Source of the DNA: UBA5109 sp038148755
GTDB lineage: Bacteria; Pseudomonadota; Gammaproteobacteria; Pseudomonadales; Pseudohongiellaceae
Assembly (NCBI GenBank): GCA_038148755.1
Contig: JAYQWA010000020.1
Coordinates: 1-37,859 of the forward strand
Reading direction: 5' to 3'
Length of the DNA stretch: 37,859 nt
The translations under genes and the position numbers were made by a program. Shown here in pieces: positions 16,966 through 26,466 of the stretch (the first letter of the stretch is position 1; the number at the start of each line of letters is the position of its first letter). A model generated the notes under the pieces. That model made no database searches and was not told the origin of the DNA. It saw only the letters and a list, made by a program, of their open reading frames with translations.

Positions 16966-18051
16966 ATGAATTTAACGCTGGTTATGACCAAAGTATTTCT
17001 TAAAATCTTTTCCCGGGATCGTCAGGCAATCGTGTTTTCATTGATTTTTCCTTTATTGATGATGATGGCCTTTGGCTTTTTTAATAGTGGGGAAGCAGAT
17101 CCAATCGCTATTGGCGTCGCAGATAGCGCCGATTCAACGCTGAGCAGGAATTTTATCGCCAGTATTAATAGCAACCCCCTGTTTGATATCACTGAGGGAA
17201 CAGAAGAAAGCCTGCGTGTCCAGGTTACCAATGGCAATATCGGACTTGCATTGCTGATACCGGAAGAGTTTCGTGGCACTCCCGTCAATATCGACTTGCG
17301 TGTTCTGATTGATACCTCACAGACAGCACAAATGAATACGGTTATTCCCTTACTACAACAAGGTCTGGTTGATGTGGAACGTGATTTGCGTAATCTTGAA
17401 CCCCTGTTTGATCTGGCCATAGAAGATGTCGAAGCAAGGACACAGACCTATCTCGATTTTCTGGTGCCTGGTTTGCTGGCGATGGCCTTGATGCAAATTG
17501 CCATGGGTGGCAGTGGCTTTAATCTGGTCGAATTCCGTCGTAAAGGCATTTTAAAACGCTTATTTGTGACACCCATACAACCAAAAAACTTTATTACCGG
17601 CCTGGTGTTATCCCGGCTGCTGATCGTGATAATTCAACTGTCCATCCTATTAGGCATTGCGATTTTATTATTGAACATTACTTTTATCGGCAATCTGGCC
17701 AACCTTTATGTTTTTATTATTCTGGGCACCACTATCTTTCTCAGTTTAGGTTTTTGCCTGGGCTCTCTGGCAAAAACCCAGCAGGCCATCATGGCCATGA
17801 ACATGCTGTTGACCTGGCCGCAAATGTTGCTGACCGGTATTTTTTATCCGATAGATGCCATGCCCACCATCATTCAGCCACTGGCGAATATTCTGCCCTT
17901 GAGCTTTGTCGTGAGTGGCTTACGCGGTGTCGCTATTGAAGGCGCCAATGTCCTTGAGCTGATGCCGAATATCATTGGCATAGTTATCTGGATAGCTATC
18001 GGGCTTGGTTTTGCCATCAAGTTGTTTAACTGGAAAGAAGTGGCGACTTAA
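16966..18051 (+). CDS. ABC-2 exporter permease with large extracytoplasmic domain
   Basis: This 361-residue permease has a first helix near residues 20-40 (IVFSLIFPLLMMMAFGFF). A periplasmic domain of ~130 residues follows (IAIGVADSADSTLSRNF through DVEARTQTYLDF), then five C-terminal helices with GLLAMALMQIAM and LLTGIFYPIDAMP. This is the ABC2_membrane_3 layout (YhgE/DrrB-like relatives). A ribosome binding site (GGAGTAAGGAA) overlaps the end of the ATPase gene, so the two form one operon. Together with 14370-16051 this makes two different ABC-2 exporters back to back. Confidence 0.92.
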   Translation: MNLTLVMTKVFLKIFSRDRQAIVFSLIFPLLMMMAFGFFNSGEADPIAIGVADSADSTLSRNFIASINSNPLFDITEGTEESLRVQVTNGNIGLALLIPEEFRGTPVNIDLRVLIDTSQTAQMNTVIPLLQQGLVDVERDLRNLEPLFDLAIEDVEARTQTYLDFLVPGLLAMALMQIAMGGSGFNLVEFRRKGILKRLFVTPIQPKNFITGLVLSRLLIVIIQLSILLGIAILLLNITFIGNLANLYVFIILGTTIFLSLGFCLGSLAKTQQAIMAMNMLLTWPQMLLTGIFYPIDAMPTIIQPLANILPLSFVVSGLRGVAIEGANVLELMPNIIGIVIWIAIGLGFAIKLFNWKEVAT

Positions 18052-18240
18052 ATTATAGGCTATGACGATTTTTTTTCGCAGATAACCCACTGATAAAGCT
18101 GAATTTTCTCCAATAGTAAACCACCGTACACTACTGCAGAATAAGCAGGGAAAATTGCCCGCTTTATAATGCAGATGACCTCCTAAAAGAAAAAGGCTTT
18201 AGGGAGATTCTGTTAGACAGACAAACTAAAACTTAATGGA

Positions 18241-20382
18241 TTAGAGAGAAACTCGCTGCACCACAGGAAACACAACTATCTGCCCTATCTGCAAACGTTC
18301 AAAATTGACTTCCGGGTTATATTGACGGAACAACCACATGGGTACAGAGCGTTGTCTGGTCAGATTACTCAAAAAATCACGACGCTTAATACTGTATTCT
18401 TCCGTCTGCTGGATACGATAGCTGGCAAAATACTGCTGTTGTAAATCACGATGAAACGCGCGTCGACGATTCTCAAAGGTTGCCTGGTCGACTCTGGAAA
18501 AATCCAGTTTCAGACGATCACCAATCATCACCGGATCACGAAAAGCCAGACCGTTCAGATTACGTAAGACTTGGGTTCTGATGCCTAGCCAATCTGCATA
18601 ATGCCCAAGCGTTTCAATGGCCTGAATCTCGATTGTATTGTCACTGGCGACACTATAGTCTGCCGGGTCGGCTGATAAATCAGTCAGCAGTTGTTCCGCG
18701 TTTTCCTCAACCATTACTTCAGCTTCTACGGCTTCCAAAGTAGCATCCAGCTCTGATTCCACTTGATTGCCAGTCTCCACTGCAGCGATTAAATCCATTT
18801 CACTGTCTTCCACTGAATCTGTTTCTTGCACTGCTGCCACAAGCTCTGTGGTCTGAACAGCCCCTTCAGCTGCACGCAGGCGCAAACTCTGGCCCGGGAA
18901 AATCATACCCCGGTTATTCAAGCCATTTAGAGTAACCAGGCTATCAACAGACACACGATAACGTTCAGCAATAATTGATAAGGTGTCGCCACGGCGGACT
19001 TCATAGAGCCCGTTAGTCGGTATTTCAAGTAGCGTATTGTCATTAACCACCAGGGTTGGAATTGAGCCGTCCTGTTGCGGCAGTAATAGCTGCTGACCTA
19101 TCCTGATGCTATTTCTGTCACGTAATTGATTGATGGCCACCAATTCAGAAACTGTTGTTCGATAACGCTCGGCAATCACCGACAAAGAATCTCCCCGACG
19201 AACGACATAACTTAAATCAGGGATCTGTTCGCTGAATAAAGTTGTCAGGGGTAAGGTATTAAGACTGGCGATTAAATTACCTCCCGGTAAAACATCACGC
19301 CTGACTTTTATTGAGTAGCCTTTGGGAATACGTTTTGTGCCTGACCAGACAGCTGGTTGTAAGGCCGGATTATCCCGTCTCAGATCAGCGACACTGACAC
19401 CCAGAGTATTCGCCAGGTCCTGAGCAGAAACATAAGAGGTCATTTCCTCTTCATAGAAACCCGGATGTGAATCAAGCGTGATAGGACCATAGTAAGTTTC
19501 ATAGTGACTGTCGACCTCCAGTGCAGCCAGAAACTGCGCATAAAAATTACGTGATGCAAAACCAAAACGGGGGCCTTTATATTCAGCAATAATGCGACCT
19601 ATATCATCAGAACCAACATCACGCACGGCTCGTGCAATACCATTAGCGCCATGATTGTATGCTGTCAGGGCCAGCGGCCATGTACCCAAAGCATTGTAGT
19701 TAAATTCAAGTAACTCCATAGCACCATAGGTTGCCGAATACGGATCCAGACGCTCATCTACGACGTAATCAACCCGCATAAAACGCTGTGCCGTTGACCG
19801 CACGAACTGCCACATTCCGGTCGCAGCAGCACTGGAATAAGCACCGGGATGAAAAGACGACTCCACATGTGGCAGTATGGCCAGCTCAATCGGCATACCC
19901 TTACTGCGTACCACTTCTTCTATATGATTACGATAGGCACCTGCCCGTTGCAGGCCTTCGATAAAACGGTCTCTTTGCCCCAGTTGCCAGCGCACACTGT
20001 TCGCCGCTCTGGCAAGCCGCTCATTGGAAACATCTTCGGGCCACAAATCGAGAATTTCCTGCTGTGAAGGGGTCAATCCACTGCGTTTACCACTGGCCAG
20101 CACACGCAAATCGCTTGCTATTTCCTCACGGGTGCTATTGATGGTTGTGCGGTCGCGATTCAGTTTGGTGTAAATAACGGCAAGGTTTTCAGAATCATGC
20201 AGGAAGCCGCTTTCAGTATCGGCTTCTGTATAGACTTTAATCCAGAAATTAATGGCCGGACGAATATTTTCGGGAACAGGGAAATCGCTCTCTGCAGAAC
20301 TGGCGGTGGCTGAAAAGAAAAATCCGCCAAGGCAAAATAACAAACCAAGCTGGAAACTCAGAAAGCTAAAGTATTTGCGCAT
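18241..20382 (-). CDS. mltD: MltD-like membrane-bound lytic transglycosylase with LysM repeats
   Basis: This enzyme cleaves the glycan strands of peptidoglycan. It has 713 residues, much longer than E. coli MltD (452). A signal peptide covers residues 1-30; no lipobox Cys is evident at the cleavage site, unlike lipoprotein MltD. The SLT domain (~155-290) has the catalytic Glu in LPHVESSF (near 174), then GMWQFV and ALTAYNHGANG. Two clear LysM repeats lie at ~391-435 (VVRRGDSLSVIAERY) and ~459-503 (EVRRGDTLSIIAERY). An acidic linker rich in Glu/Val and at least two degenerate LysM-like units follow, including one at the C-terminus. It is monocistronic, 106 bases after the DUF4159 gene on the same strand. 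Confidence 0.92.
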   Translation of the reverse strand: MRKYFSFLSFQLGLLFCLGGFFFSATASSAESDFPVPENIRPAINFWIKVYTEADTESGFLHDSENLAVIYTKLNRDRTTINSTREEIASDLRVLASGKRSGLTPSQQEILDLWPEDVSNERLARAANSVRWQLGQRDRFIEGLQRAGAYRNHIEEVVRSKGMPIELAILPHVESSFHPGAYSSAAATGMWQFVRSTAQRFMRVDYVVDERLDPYSATYGAMELLEFNYNALGTWPLALTAYNHGANGIARAVRDVGSDDIGRIIAEYKGPRFGFASRNFYAQFLAALEVDSHYETYYGPITLDSHPGFYEEEMTSYVSAQDLANTLGVSVADLRRDNPALQPAVWSGTKRIPKGYSIKVRRDVLPGGNLIASLNTLPLTTLFSEQIPDLSYVVRRGDSLSVIAERYRTTVSELVAINQLRDRNSIRIGQQLLLPQQDGSIPTLVVNDNTLLEIPTNGLYEVRRGDTLSIIAERYRVSVDSLVTLNGLNNRGMIFPGQSLRLRAAEGAVQTTELVAAVQETDSVEDSEMDLIAAVETGNQVESELDATLEAVEAEVMVEENAEQLLTDLSADPADYSVASDNTIEIQAIETLGHYADWLGIRTQVLRNLNGLAFRDPVMIGDRLKLDFSRVDQATFENRRRAFHRDLQQQYFASYRIQQTEEYSIKRRDFLSNLTRQRSVPMWLFRQYNPEVNFERLQIGQIVVFPVVQRVSL

Positions 20383-20488
20383 AAAACTTGTGTAATCCCC
20401 TGTTTAATGGGACAAAGAGTAATTGAGTCTTTAGCACATTTCAAGAAATTGATACGCCCGATTTATGTGGCTTTGAGCACTTATTCAA

Positions 20489-21286
20489 CTAGTGGGTCAT
20501 CGCATAGATGACATAATTCAAACCAAAGCGATAGGCCAGCGCTGTCATGGGCTCAGGATAGACCGGATCATCGGCATGTTCCCAGGCGTCACCCATGTCC
20601 ATATTGTAATTTATCGCCACCATCAGGCGACCGTGATCATCATAGACACCACGCCAGGCCTGAGGTCCACGTAATTCAGCTTGTACGGAACCATCAGCAG
20701 CCCGGTACAAGTGACGACGACCTGGTATCTGGGTCAATTGATCCAGCACATAAAGCACATTAAAAACCTCATCCTCGCTACTTAAATCCACAATGGTACG
20801 GGTGGGGAATATCTTACTCATCGCATGTTGAAAGGATTGCCATTCAGCAGCACCATGAAAGTCATCAACCACCAGAAAACCACCCCGGTACAGGTATTCT
20901 CGCCAGCGTGCGACTTCTTCCGGTCTTGGATCCCAGCCGCCCTGTCCTACCTGCTGCACAAATAACCAGGGGTAGTCAAAGATTTCATCTTCCATAATGC
21001 TCAGATGCATGCTGTCCTCGGCAACATCAATGCGGGAAAGCCGACTTAGACCTTCCAGAAAATGAAATTCAGCTGAAGGATAGTCTATCGCCCACCAACC
21101 CTGTCCACGGTTGGAAAGCGCAAAATTTCTGCCTCTCGGCCCATAGCCATTATTATAAATAAGCCGGGCCATATGAAATTCAGCCTGGGGTTGATTGCCG
21201 GCATTGAACTCCTGGGCAAAACTGTTTGTCACCAGCAGTACTGGAAAAAGTATGGATAAAAACGTAAGTAACCTGAGAGAAAACAT
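20489..21286 (-). CDS. DUF4159-containing exported protein
   Basis: This 265-residue protein has a Sec signal peptide (MFSLRLLTFLSILFPVLLVTNSFA, cut before QEF). The mature part follows the DUF4159 pattern: HMARLIYNNGYGPRGR, WWAIDYPSAEFHFLEGLSRL, YPWLFVQQVGQGGW, LYRGGFLVVDDFHG and MVAINYNMDMGDAWEHADDP. DUF4159 proteins have a glutamine-amidotransferase-like fold (ThuA-like) and unknown function; C-terminal DUF4159 domains also occur in large membrane proteins encoded in MoxR/BatA clusters. ATG at 21286 overlaps the upstream stop as TGATG, so translation is coupled to the YqfO-like gene. No MoxR or VWA genes are adjacent. Confidence 0.85.
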   Translation of the reverse strand: MFSLRLLTFLSILFPVLLVTNSFAQEFNAGNQPQAEFHMARLIYNNGYGPRGRNFALSNRGQGWWAIDYPSAEFHFLEGLSRLSRIDVAEDSMHLSIMEDEIFDYPWLFVQQVGQGGWDPRPEEVARWREYLYRGGFLVVDDFHGAAEWQSFQHAMSKIFPTRTIVDLSSEDEVFNVLYVLDQLTQIPGRRHLYRAADGSVQAELRGPQAWRGVYDDHGRLMVAINYNMDMGDAWEHADDPVYPEPMTALAYRFGLNYVIYAMTH

Positions 21287-21597
21287 CAAACTTCTGCCAG
21301 CCTGACAACATCATAGGCAGGCTCTTCGTAAGGGTGTGCCTGTTTTAGAACATCGACTGCTTCGACTATCAAAGCCTCTTCACAAACCATTTCCACCTTG
21401 AGCTCAGCGACCGTCTGTATCATCCCCTGCTGCCCCAGATACGGATCACTACCTTCGAGTGCCCGAAACTGCCCCTGGCCTAAAGTTTGCCAGCAACAGG
21501 AATCATAATTGCCGATTTTGCCAACACCGATAGCAAACAGAGCAGACTTGACCGCTTCAAGATGGGATTCAGGCACATAAAAGCTAAGTTTGAACAT
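21286..21597 (-). CDS. YqfO/NIF3-like small protein (CutA-like fold)
   Basis: This 103-residue protein begins MFKLSFYVPESHLEAVKSALF at ATG 21597; the frame is open further upstream but the extra 22 residues look unrelated. GVGKIGNYDSCCW, GQGQFRALEGSDP and AHPYEEPAYDV match the central insert domain of NIF3/YqfO proteins, which in gammaproteobacteria often stands alone as a ~103-residue protein. The function is unknown; the metal-binding dinuclear centre of full NIF3 is absent. It is coupled to the DUF4159 gene by a one-base overlap. The cold-shock terminator just upstream separates it from cspA-like transcription. Confidence 0.88.
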   Translation of the reverse strand: MFKLSFYVPESHLEAVKSALFAIGVGKIGNYDSCCWQTLGQGQFRALEGSDPYLGQQGMIQTVAELKVEMVCEEALIVEAVDVLKQAHPYEEPAYDVVRLAEV

Positions 21598-21661
21598 AGC
21601 GCTAATATAGCGCTTGTCGAAACAACGGACTAGTGCGAATGTGCAAGCTGAACAATAAAAC

Positions 21662-21691
21662 AAAAAAAAGCAGCCCGAAGGCTGCTTTTTT
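21662..21691. terminator. Intrinsic terminator after the cold shock gene
   Basis: AGCAGCC-cgaa-GGCTGCT (21669-21686) is flanked by eight A on the left and five T on the right. For the minus-strand cold shock gene this gives a GC-rich stem with a GNRA-like tetraloop followed by a U-tract 20 bases after its stop. Confidence 0.9.
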
Positions 21692-21711
21692 ATTCAACAC
21701 TATTAATACTG

Positions 21712-21921
21712 TTAAACGGCAACAATATTTTCAGCTTGCGGTCCTTTTTGACCTTGAGTGACTTCAAACTCAACTTTCTGACCTTCGGCCAAAGTTTTAT
21801 AGCCAGAGCTGACAATTGCACTGTAATGTGCAAAAACATCAGGACCTGATTCCTGTTCAATAAAGCCAAAGCCTTTTGACTCATTAAACCATTTAACTGT
21901 TCCAGTTACTTTATCAGACAT
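21712..21921 (-). CDS. CspA-family cold shock protein
   Basis: This 69-residue cold-shock-domain protein binds single-stranded RNA and DNA and melts RNA secondary structure. Both RNP motifs are intact: KGFGFI (RNP1) and DVFAHY (RNP2; usually DVFVHF). Lengths and flanks (GTVKWFNESKGFGFI, GPQAENIVAV) are typical. AAAGG lies 9-10 bases before ATG. The 240 bases upstream are AT-rich and non-coding, consistent with the long structured leader of cold-inducible csp genes. I do not see a clear cold box, so cold induction is not established. Confidence 0.95.
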   Translation of the reverse strand: MSDKVTGTVKWFNESKGFGFIEQESGPDVFAHYSAIVSSGYKTLAEGQKVEFEVTQGQKGPQAENIVAV

Positions 21922-22163
21922 AAAAATTACCTTTAAAATTTAAAAAAATATTGTTTCATTAAACATTGTTAAGAAACGAGTTGTAGCATGGAAATAAGCC
22001 TAAATTTAGAAACTCTTTAATACTCTTTTAAAAACTGGATTTAAATAATCTGGATTTAAAAATAGAGAACGATGAAAATACAAGATATGCAACGAAAAGA
22101 AGTTATAAATATTTAGCTACACTTTCTAGCTGGCTCGCAGATTATAGGCGGGATAAAACAAAG

Positions 22164-22397
22164 TCAACGATTATTTCTTAAAAGTTTAATAAATTCTGTC
22201 CAGCAATAAAGCCAGATAACAATGCCAATTGTTAAGATCAGGTTAACATTTTGCGGATCATTCAAAAAAGCCACAAAAGCATCTCCCCTTGCCCAGAATT
22301 TTCCGTATAAACCAAGCGCAACCAGAACGGTGCCCGGCATTTCATAAAGCGCCAAACGAAGCATTTTTTTACTGATTAAATTGTCTGCCTTGTTGAT
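22164..22397 (-). CDS. Small two-helix membrane protein, possible AUC start
   Basis: From ATG 22364 this is a 66-residue protein with two predicted helices (TVLVALGLYGKFWA and NLILTIGIVIWLYCWTEFI). No family is recognised. The start is unusual. ATG 22364 has no ribosome binding site, but AAGGAG at 22403-22408 stands five bases before an in-frame ATC at 22397. Starting there adds INKADNLISKK, a plausible cytoplasmic tail, and the in-frame stop just upstream excludes a longer version. Either initiation is at a rare AUC codon or the strong site is coincidental. It lies between purL and the cold shock gene, all on the same strand. Confidence 0.6.
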   Translation of the reverse strand: MNKADNLISKKMLRLALYEMPGTVLVALGLYGKFWARGDAFVAFLNDPQNVNLILTIGIVIWLYCWTEFIKLLRNNR

Positions 22398-22425
22398 AAA
22401 AGCTCCTTATAAACTCCCATTAAGC

Positions 22426-25400
22426 CTACCCCAACCAATGACGCGCATTTCTGAACATACGCATGGTGGGGCTATATTCCTGCCAATCGTCTGGACGCCA
22501 GGCGTTGGTCACTGCACGGAAAACACGCTCAGGATGAGGCATCATGATGGTGAAACGACCATCTTCATTACATAGCCCTGCTATGCCATTGGGCGATCCA
22601 TTAGGATTAGCCGGATAACTTTGTGTAACCTCGCCTTTATAATCAACATACTGCATGGCCACTGTTGTGCTGTTTAATACCGCCTGTTCCGCTTCTTTAG
22701 AACCAAATTCTGCTCTGCCTTCACCATGCGCAATCGCTATTGGAAATACAGAACCTGCCATGCCCTGGAGTAAAACCGAAGGACTGTCCTGAATTTTTAC
22801 CAGCGAGGTTCGGCCTTCAAACTGTTCGGATGCATTTCTGACAAAGTGTGGCCAGTGTGCAGTCCCAGGTATCAGTTCATGCAGATTAGACATCATCTGA
22901 CAGCCGTTACAAACACCGAGGGCTAATGTGTTTTCACTCGAAAAGAAAGCTTCAAACTGTTTACGTGCATTGTCATTAAACAGGATTGACTTGGCCCAAC
23001 CCTCGCCTGCACCGAGCACATCACCATAGGAAAATCCGCCACAGGCAACCAACGCATTAAAAAGTTCAAGGCTAACCTCACCGCTAATAATATCGCTCAT
23101 ATGCACATCAATAGCATCAAACCCGGCACGCTCAAAAGCCGCGGCCATTTCAAGCTGCCCATTAACACCCTGCTCACGCAGAACCGCAATGCGAGGCCTG
23201 GCTTTATTATTAATATATGGTGCAGAGATATCCTCATTAATATCAAAACTCAGGTCGACAAACAGCCCGCTATCATTCTCATCCTGAATGCGTTCGTATT
23301 CCTGTTTTGCACATTCGCTGTTGTCACGCAGACTTTGTATCTGATATGAAGTATTTGCCCACAGGCTATGATAATGGGTGCGCGTAGCACTCAGCACATC
23401 CTTGCCTTCATAAAAGAAATGAATGTCATTACCGACAACCGGCTCACCAATATCAAAACAGATATCAGCCAGACCATAACCTTCTGCCAGTTCATTCAGT
23501 TGTGTTAATTTATCCACAGCCACCTGAATCACAGCACCTAACTCCTCATTGAACAGACTGTCCAGTAAGTTCTGCTGGCTGGTAATACCACCCAAGTGAA
23601 CAGACAAACCACAATGTCCGGCAAACGCCATTTCCATTAAGGTCACAAATACACCGCCGTCGGAACGGTCATGATAGGCCAGCAGCAAACCCTGCTCCAT
23701 GGCATCCTGAATAAAAGCAAAGAAAGCTTTTAAGTCAGATGCACTGTGCAGATCCGGCACCTTATTACCAAGCTGTTTATAGACCTGTGCCAGGGCTGAG
23801 CCGCCTAGACGATTGGAGCCCAGACCCAAATCCAGTAACAACAGGCGGCTATCCTGATCCAAACGTAATTGCGGTGTTAAGGTCTGACGAATATCCTGTA
23901 CTGGAGCAAAAGCTGAAACAATCAAGGATAAAGGCGAGGTGACACTCTTGGCTTTTTTGCTTTGTGCATCCTGCCAAACTGTGCGCATCGACATGGAGTC
24001 TTTGCCGACCGGGATCGTAATACCGAGTTCCGGGCACAATTCCATCCCTACAGCTTTCACAGTCTCATAAAGCTTCGCATCCTCACCGGGAAAACCAGCA
24101 GCAGCCATCCAGTTTGCCGATAATTTGATATCACTGATTTTATTGATACGGGCACAGGCAATGTTGGTAATGGCCTCAGCGACCGCCATGCGCCCTGATG
24201 CCGCTGCATTAATTAAGGCCGTCGGCGTTCTTTCGCCCATCGCCATGGCTTCGCCAAAATCGGAATCGAATGATTGTGCTGTTACCGCTGCATCCGCCAC
24301 CGGCACCTGCCAGGGGCCAACCATCTGTTCACGCGCCACCATCCCGGTAATTGAACGATCGCCAATCGTAATAAGAAAACTCTTACTGGCCACCGTCGGC
24401 AATTGCAATACACGTTCAGCTGCTTCCTCCAGGCTGATACCTTTGGCATCAAATGCTTTCAGTTTACCTTTGACAGTTTTAACGTTCCTGTGCATTTTCG
24501 GTGGCTTACCGAATAATACGGACATTGGCAGGTCAATGGGCTGGTTGGAAAAGTGTGTATCCTGCAATGACAAGTGTAATTCTTCGGTAGCTTCACCCAC
24601 TACCGCAAACGGGCATCGCTCACGCTGGCAAATTCGCTCAAACCGTTCAAGATCTTCCCCAGTCACTGCCAGCACATAGCGTTCCTGTGCTTCGTTACAC
24701 CAGATTTCCATCGGTGACATACGGGTTTCTGCATTCGGAATTTCACGCAGATTAAACTGTCCTCCACGCCCGCCATCCTTGACCAGTTCGGGTAAGGCAT
24801 TGGACAGTCCACCCGCACCGACATCATGAATAAATTTAATAGGATTCCGCTCACCCTGCGCCCAGCACTGATCAATCACTTCCTGGCAGCGGCGTTCCAT
24901 TTCAGCGTTATCCCGTTGTACCGACGCAAAATCCAGATCTTCATGACTGGTTCCTGAAGCCATGGAAGACGCTGCTCCACCACCCAGGCCAATCAGCATG
25001 GCCGGACCACCCAATACAATTAATTTAGCACCTACAGGAATATCTTGTTTCTGTACATGCTGGTCGCGGATATTGCCCAGACCACCAGCCAGCATAATCG
25101 GTTTGTGATAACCACGAATATCCTCCTGCCCATGATCTAACAGCTCAGAGTCAGGCATCAGATACTCAAAGCTGCGAAAATAACCACACAAATTAGGTCG
25201 GCCATATTCATTATTAAAAGCCGCGCCACCTATCGGCCCTTCCAACATGATATCCAAAGCCGAAGCAACATGATCGGGTTTGCCGTTATCTTCTTCCCAG
25301 GGCTGAATCTGACCTGGGATCTTCAGATTCGACACGGAAAACCCTGTTAAACCGGCTTTGGGTTTTGAACCAGTACCGGTAGCCCCTTCATCACGAATTT

Positions 25401-26346
25401 CACCACCGGAACCCGTGGAAGCACCCGGAAAAGGGGCAATAGCAGTCGGGTGATTATGCGTTTCAACCTTGCTGAGGATATGGATGTCTTCCTGGTGATA
25501 TTGATAACTGCGGCTCTTGGGATCAGGAAAGAAACGCCCCGCTTTCATACCTTTCATGACTGAAGCATTATCTTTATAGGCCGATAGCACCCCCTCGCTA
25601 TGACACTCATAAGTATTACGAATCATCGCAAACAGGGACTTGTCCTGGACCTGGCCATCTACTGTCCAGGACGCATTAAATATTTTATGGCGGCAATGCT
25701 CCGAGTTGGCCTGGGCAAACATCATTAACTCAATATCGTTGGGATTACGCCCAAGTGCAATAAAACTTTCATGCAAATAATCTATTTCGTCTTCTGCCAG
25801 TGCCAGGCCCATGTTCTTGTTAGCGTCGACCAGAGCCTGCTTACCGCCTTGCAGTATATCTATGGTCTGCATCGGACTGGCTTCGGCAGACTGAAAAAGT
25901 TTTTCAGCACCTTTGATGTCCAGCACCACTATTTGGGTCATACGATCATGCAAGTAAGGCAATAGTTTATGTTCATCAATTTCTGCAGAGGCATGCAATG
26001 TGAACAAGATGCCCCGTTCCAGTCGTTTTACTTTGGATAAGCCGCAATTCAATGCGATATCCGTTGCCTTGGAAGACCAGGGAGAGATAGTCCCTAAACG
26101 CGGAATCACTAGATAGTGCTTCGTTACCTGAGCGTTTTGCTCTGATTGCTCTGCTACTTGGGGGCCATATTTAAGCAGTTTGTTCAACAGCTTTAATTCA
26201 TCCTCTTCAAGCTCTGCCTTGATATCTGCAAAGTGAATAAAGCGGGATTCCAGTGCTGAAACTGCGGGTAGTGCTTGCTGAATATTGTGAAGGAGTTTTT
26301 GCGTGGTTAATAGAGAATGGGCAGGAGCACCATGCAAACTTAACAT
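22426..26346 (-). CDS. purL: Phosphoribosylformylglycinamidine synthase (single-chain FGAM synthase)
   Basis: This enzyme converts FGAR to FGAM using glutamine and ATP, step four of purine synthesis. The 1306-residue single chain is the large PurL type of gammaproteobacteria. The N-terminal PurS-like region is followed by the two AIRS-type halves (SKVETHNHPTAIAPFPGAST, GGEIRDEGATGTG, FIHDVGAGGLSNALPELV, PVGKDSMSM). The C-terminal class I glutaminase has its catalytic Cys in LGVCNGCQMM and the end motif MPHPERVFR. ATG at 26346 (MLSLHGAPAHS) is preferred over TTG 12 bases earlier. It is monocistronic; no PurR box is seen in the 120 bases upstream. Confidence 0.98.
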   Translation of the reverse strand: MLSLHGAPAHSLLTTQKLLHNIQQALPAVSALESRFIHFADIKAELEEDELKLLNKLLKYGPQVAEQSEQNAQVTKHYLVIPRLGTISPWSSKATDIALNCGLSKVKRLERGILFTLHASAEIDEHKLLPYLHDRMTQIVVLDIKGAEKLFQSAEASPMQTIDILQGGKQALVDANKNMGLALAEDEIDYLHESFIALGRNPNDIELMMFAQANSEHCRHKIFNASWTVDGQVQDKSLFAMIRNTYECHSEGVLSAYKDNASVMKGMKAGRFFPDPKSRSYQYHQEDIHILSKVETHNHPTAIAPFPGASTGSGGEIRDEGATGTGSKPKAGLTGFSVSNLKIPGQIQPWEEDNGKPDHVASALDIMLEGPIGGAAFNNEYGRPNLCGYFRSFEYLMPDSELLDHGQEDIRGYHKPIMLAGGLGNIRDQHVQKQDIPVGAKLIVLGGPAMLIGLGGGAASSMASGTSHEDLDFASVQRDNAEMERRCQEVIDQCWAQGERNPIKFIHDVGAGGLSNALPELVKDGGRGGQFNLREIPNAETRMSPMEIWCNEAQERYVLAVTGEDLERFERICQRERCPFAVVGEATEELHLSLQDTHFSNQPIDLPMSVLFGKPPKMHRNVKTVKGKLKAFDAKGISLEEAAERVLQLPTVASKSFLITIGDRSITGMVAREQMVGPWQVPVADAAVTAQSFDSDFGEAMAMGERTPTALINAAASGRMAVAEAITNIACARINKISDIKLSANWMAAAGFPGEDAKLYETVKAVGMELCPELGITIPVGKDSMSMRTVWQDAQSKKAKSVTSPLSLIVSAFAPVQDIRQTLTPQLRLDQDSRLLLLDLGLGSNRLGGSALAQVYKQLGNKVPDLHSASDLKAFFAFIQDAMEQGLLLAYHDRSDGGVFVTLMEMAFAGHCGLSVHLGGITSQQNLLDSLFNEELGAVIQVAVDKLTQLNELAEGYGLADICFDIGEPVVGNDIHFFYEGKDVLSATRTHYHSLWANTSYQIQSLRDNSECAKQEYERIQDENDSGLFVDLSFDINEDISAPYINNKARPRIAVLREQGVNGQLEMAAAFERAGFDAIDVHMSDIISGEVSLELFNALVACGGFSYGDVLGAGEGWAKSILFNDNARKQFEAFFSSENTLALGVCNGCQMMSNLHELIPGTAHWPHFVRNASEQFEGRTSLVKIQDSPSVLLQGMAGSVFPIAIAHGEGRAEFGSKEAEQAVLNSTTVAMQYVDYKGEVTQSYPANPNGSPNGIAGLCNEDGRFTIMMPHPERVFRAVTNAWRPDDWQEYSPTMRMFRNARHWLG

Positions 26347-26466
26347 GTCAGATAGCAACCTTATTTGAGGTGAAAGTCATCAAAAAAGAAGGCGTTATGA
26401 TACTGGAATTTAATCCGTGTTTATAGACAAAGATGTTCTGCTTACGCCTTGAAACTTCTCTTTCTG

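Noticed and set aside
18181..18206. CCTAAA/TTTAGG inverted repeat downstream of the transglycosylase gene
   Set aside because: Weak AT-rich stem with no T-tract on either side.
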